From: Gemmatimonadales bacterium
GTDB lineage: Bacteria; Gemmatimonadota; Gemmatimonadetes; Gemmatimonadales; GWC2-71-9
Length of the DNA: 5,192 nt
Reading direction: 5' to 3'
Assembly: GCA_025929805.1 (NCBI GenBank)
Contig: JAICPP010000207.1
Location: 1 to 5,192 of the forward strand
Shown: positions 4,938 to 5,192 of the stretch, piece by piece
How the letters are laid out: every line of letters begins with the position of its first letter
Position numbering within the stretch: position 1 is the first letter of the stretch
Notes under the pieces: generated by a model
Told to the model about the DNA's origin: nothing
The model's database searches: none
Seen by the model: only the letters and a program-made list of their open reading frames with translations
Position numbers and translations under genes: made by a program

Positions 4938-5192
4938 TGAAGACCTGGATCGGATTCGTTGTGGTTGGGGGATTGGGAGTGATGGGCTGCAGGGGAGAGC
5001 AGGCTAGAGTTGGAGCCAGCGCGAATCCTGCCGCGGACTCGCCCATCGAAAAGAAGCTTTCGCAGTACACCCCCGTTCGTCTCACTGCCGATCTGAGCAA
5101 GCTCACCCAGAATGAACGGAAGATGATTCCCCTCCTCATCGAGGCTGCACGCTCGATGGATGCAATCTTCTGGCGCCAGGCCTATGGCAACC
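4937..5192 (+). CDS. Probable lipoprotein, M49 (dipeptidyl-peptidase III-like) zinc peptidase, N-terminal part
   Basis: An open frame from GTG 4937 runs off the window edge, giving 85 complete codons. The first 17 residues (charged KT, then a hydrophobic run ending GLGVMG) followed by Cys18 look like a lipoprotein signal peptide. The -2 Met is unusual for a lipobox, so lipidation is likely but not certain. After a short Ala/Ser-rich spacer, residues about 41-85 contain YTPVRLTADLSKLTQNE, ERKMIPLLIEAA and FWRQAYGN. I recognise this pattern as the N-terminus of bacterial M49-type 'Zn-dependent hydrolase' peptidases. The zinc motif (HEXXGH in the family) would lie beyond the window. GTG 4937 is the first possible start after the in-frame TGA at 4910-4912 and the only one that leaves a full signal peptide. 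The weak Shine-Dalgarno AAAGGG (4921-4926) lies inside an interspersed repeat. Confidence 0.7.
   Translation, partial: MKTWIGFVVVGGLGVMGCRGEQARVGASANPAADSPIEKKLSQYTPVRLTADLSKLTQNERKMIPLLIEAARSMDAIFWRQAYGN

Noticed and set aside
4338..4940. A 200-codon + strand frame overlapping the HAD gene and the small gene
   Set aside because: It is out of frame with two better-supported genes and includes translated repeat sequence (HPERSERARA), a typical artefact of the interspersed element.
4195..5139. A 314-codon open frame on the - strand
   Set aside because: It runs across the HAD gene, the small gene, both repeats and the lipoprotein start, so it has no coherent protein content.

Overview
The window is a high-GC, densely coding stretch from a bacterium, with all five recognised genes on the + strand. 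The organism is probably diderm (Gram-negative-type). It encodes a DegP/HtrA-type periplasmic protease with an N-terminal export segment and the start of a lipoprotein-type M49 peptidase. The gene mix, the protein flavour and an interspersed CCTGAGCGAAGCGAA-type repeat suggest Gemmatimonadota or a similar environmental phylum. That placement is an impression from memory, not something the sequence proves.

Layout: (1) 1-139 is the upstream and 5' leader region of dnaK. It has no recognisable CIRCE operator, but it contains a striking RNA fold that could hide the dnaK ribosome-binding site. (2) 140-2074 is a complete dnaK (Hsp70). (3) 2075-2282 is intergenic: a hairpin over the dnaK stop codon, a good intrinsic terminator (about 2142-2183), a weak candidate promoter, and a small palindrome covering the next ribosome-binding site. 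(4) 2283-3845 is a complete DegP/HtrA serine protease with two PDZ domains. (5) 3847-4542 is a HAD-superfamily phosphatase/phosphomutase that starts one base after the protease stop codon. (6) 4579-4848 is a small unrecognised helical protein. (7) 4849-4936 is a short repeat-rich spacer: four and a half copies of an 8-bp AAGCGGGG unit with the form of a G-quadruplex, then an interspersed palindromic-type repeat. (8) From 4937 to the window edge is the N-terminus of a probable lipoprotein related to M49 (dipeptidyl-peptidase III-like) zinc peptidases.

Functionally, the window places cytoplasmic protein folding (DnaK) next to envelope protein quality control (DegP). The terminator separates dnaK as its own transcription unit. 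degP, the HAD gene and the small gene are close enough to form one operon. No grpE, dnaJ or hrcA is present in the window. The most interesting signal is the dnaK leader, where 13 consecutive base pairs (10 Watson-Crick, 3 G-U) bury the Shine-Dalgarno sequence and compete with an alternative 8-bp hairpin. This looks like an RNA thermometer or other translational switch. It is a hypothesis from reading the sequence and has not been tested.
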